Shown: positions 46,764-47,426 of the stretch, in pieces | How the letters are laid out: the number at the start of each line of letters is the position of its first letter | Position numbering within the stretch: position 1 is the first letter of the stretch | NCBI GenBank assembly: GCA_947626345.1 | Contig: CANQSF010000019.1 | Location: 1-47,426 of the forward strand | From: an uncultured Oscillospiraceae bacterium | Lineage (GTDB): Bacteria; Bacillota; Clostridia; Oscillospirales; Oscillospiraceae | Length of the DNA stretch: 47,426 nt | Direction of reading: 5' to 3' | Program-made: the position numbers and the translations under genes | The notes under the pieces: generated by a model | Seen by the model: only the letters and a program-made list of their open reading frames with translations | Databases searched by the model: none | What the model was told of the DNA's origin: nothing

Positions 46764-47426
46764 TCCCGCCCGGCCCTATATCCAGGCCTTTTACGAGCAC
46801 AACCGCCTTCGCCTTTTGGCCACGGCGGCGCTTTATATGCTGCAGATACCAGCCGTGCTCCTGGTGTCGTGGGTGCTGGGAGCGGTGATCGACGCCGTCA
46901 CGGCGCTGGACGCCGCCAGGCTGGTCCGGCTGTTATGGGCGGCGGCGGGCGTGGCGGTGTTCCTGGGCGTGGCGGAGGCGCTGTATTACCGGGCCCTCAG
47001 CGGCTGGATGGGCCGGGCGCTGCGCCAGTACAAATCCTGCACCTTTCGGCGGCTGGCCGAAAAGAGCATCAGCGCCTTTACCAAAGAGAACACCGGGCGG
47101 TATCTGTCCGTTCTCACCAGCGATGTGACGGTGATCGTCTCCGACTATCTGCAAAGCCTGTTCGATCTGATCATGCTGCCCTTGAATTTTGTGGCCATCC
47201 TGGTGTTTCTGCTCACCTACAGCCCGGCGATGACGGGAGCCGCTCTGGCGCTGTGCGTGCTGCCACTGCTGGGGGTGACTGTTTTCAGTCCGGAGCTGGC
47301 CCGGCGGGAAAAAGCCCTCAGTGACGCAAACGAGGGCTTTGTGGGAAGGGTCAAGGACCTGCTGGCCGGCTTTGCCGTCATCAAGAGCTTCAAGGCCGAG
47401 CCGGAGGCGGGGCGCATCTTCGACGG
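46744..47426 (+). CDS. ABC exporter (type I, transmembrane domain), 5' part
   Basis: 227 codons are visible; the frame is open to the last base. Membrane helices at about 24-50 (LLATAALYMLQIPAVLLVSWVLGAV cut), 63-85, 135-160 and 165-185, with GRYLSVLTSDVTVI and DLLAGFAVIKSFKAE, are typical of the ABC_membrane domain of exporters fused to their ATPase. The nucleotide-binding domain should lie beyond the window. The ATG has GGGGAG about four bases upstream inside the regulator gene. The substrate is unknown; peptides or drugs are common for XRE-linked exporters. Confidence 0.88.
   Translation, partial: MKSKKPDPARPYIQAFYEHNRLRLLATAALYMLQIPAVLLVSWVLGAVIDAVTALDAARLVRLLWAAAGVAVFLGVAEALYYRALSGWMGRALRQYKSCTFRRLAEKSISAFTKENTGRYLSVLTSDVTVIVSDYLQSLFDLIMLPLNFVAILVFLLTYSPAMTGAALALCVLPLLGVTVFSPELARREKALSDANEGFVGRVKDLLAGFAVIKSFKAEPEAGRIFD

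Overview
The window is a 47 kb piece of a GC-rich Gram-positive chromosome. Firmicute-type sepF, divIVA, hfq, ylxM and rpsP-khpA-rimM genes, sigma-A promoters lying in short AT-rich islands, and a PyrR-type uracil attenuator all point to a Clostridia member. The high GC and gene order suggest a gut Oscillospiraceae-like lineage; that placement is inference from gene content. I saw no tRNA, rRNA, insertion sequence, prophage or CRISPR array.

Left part (1-9.4 kb): the end of a cardiolipin synthase; a GNAT acetyltransferase; alanine dehydrogenase; a uracil permease behind a PyrR-like attenuator; a MATE exporter and a lipid kinase in one operon; then a 540 bp intergenic region with a Pho-box-like direct repeat, a strong promoter and four tandem 75-nt hairpin units in front of a membrane-anchored SH3 protein; then a Nudix hydrolase.

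Repair and RNA-modification part (9.4-18.8 kb): miaB, a FAH-family gene, a small-molecule kinase gene and mutS run left, and mutL-miaA run right. The two operons leave from interlocked divergent promoters. hfq follows and opens a long rightward series: an HlyD-like protein, yggS, sepF, divIVA, ileS, lspA with an unusually long tail, and rluD. This series joins RNA regulation, division, tRNA charging and lipoprotein processing.

Envelope part (27-43 kb): a large polytopic membrane protein, a lipoprotein and a GtrA-type flippase-like protein run right. Converging on them are a coiled-coil protein with a His/Glu tail, lgt, a pair of M16 peptidase homologues (one lacking the zinc motif), and a 6.9 kb gene for a cyclic beta-1,2-glucan synthase-like enzyme. 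A lipoprotein with a DnaJ-type zinc-finger tail lies upstream of the giant gene, and a terminator sits only 24 bases before the giant gene's start.

Right part (43-47.4 kb): ylxM-ffh (signal recognition particle), rpsP-khpA-rimM closed by a terminator, then an XRE regulator overlapping an ABC exporter gene that runs off the end. The most unusual element is the hairpin array at 7.2-7.5 kb with its promoter. The clearest regulatory device is the PyrR-like leader at 3.1-3.2 kb.
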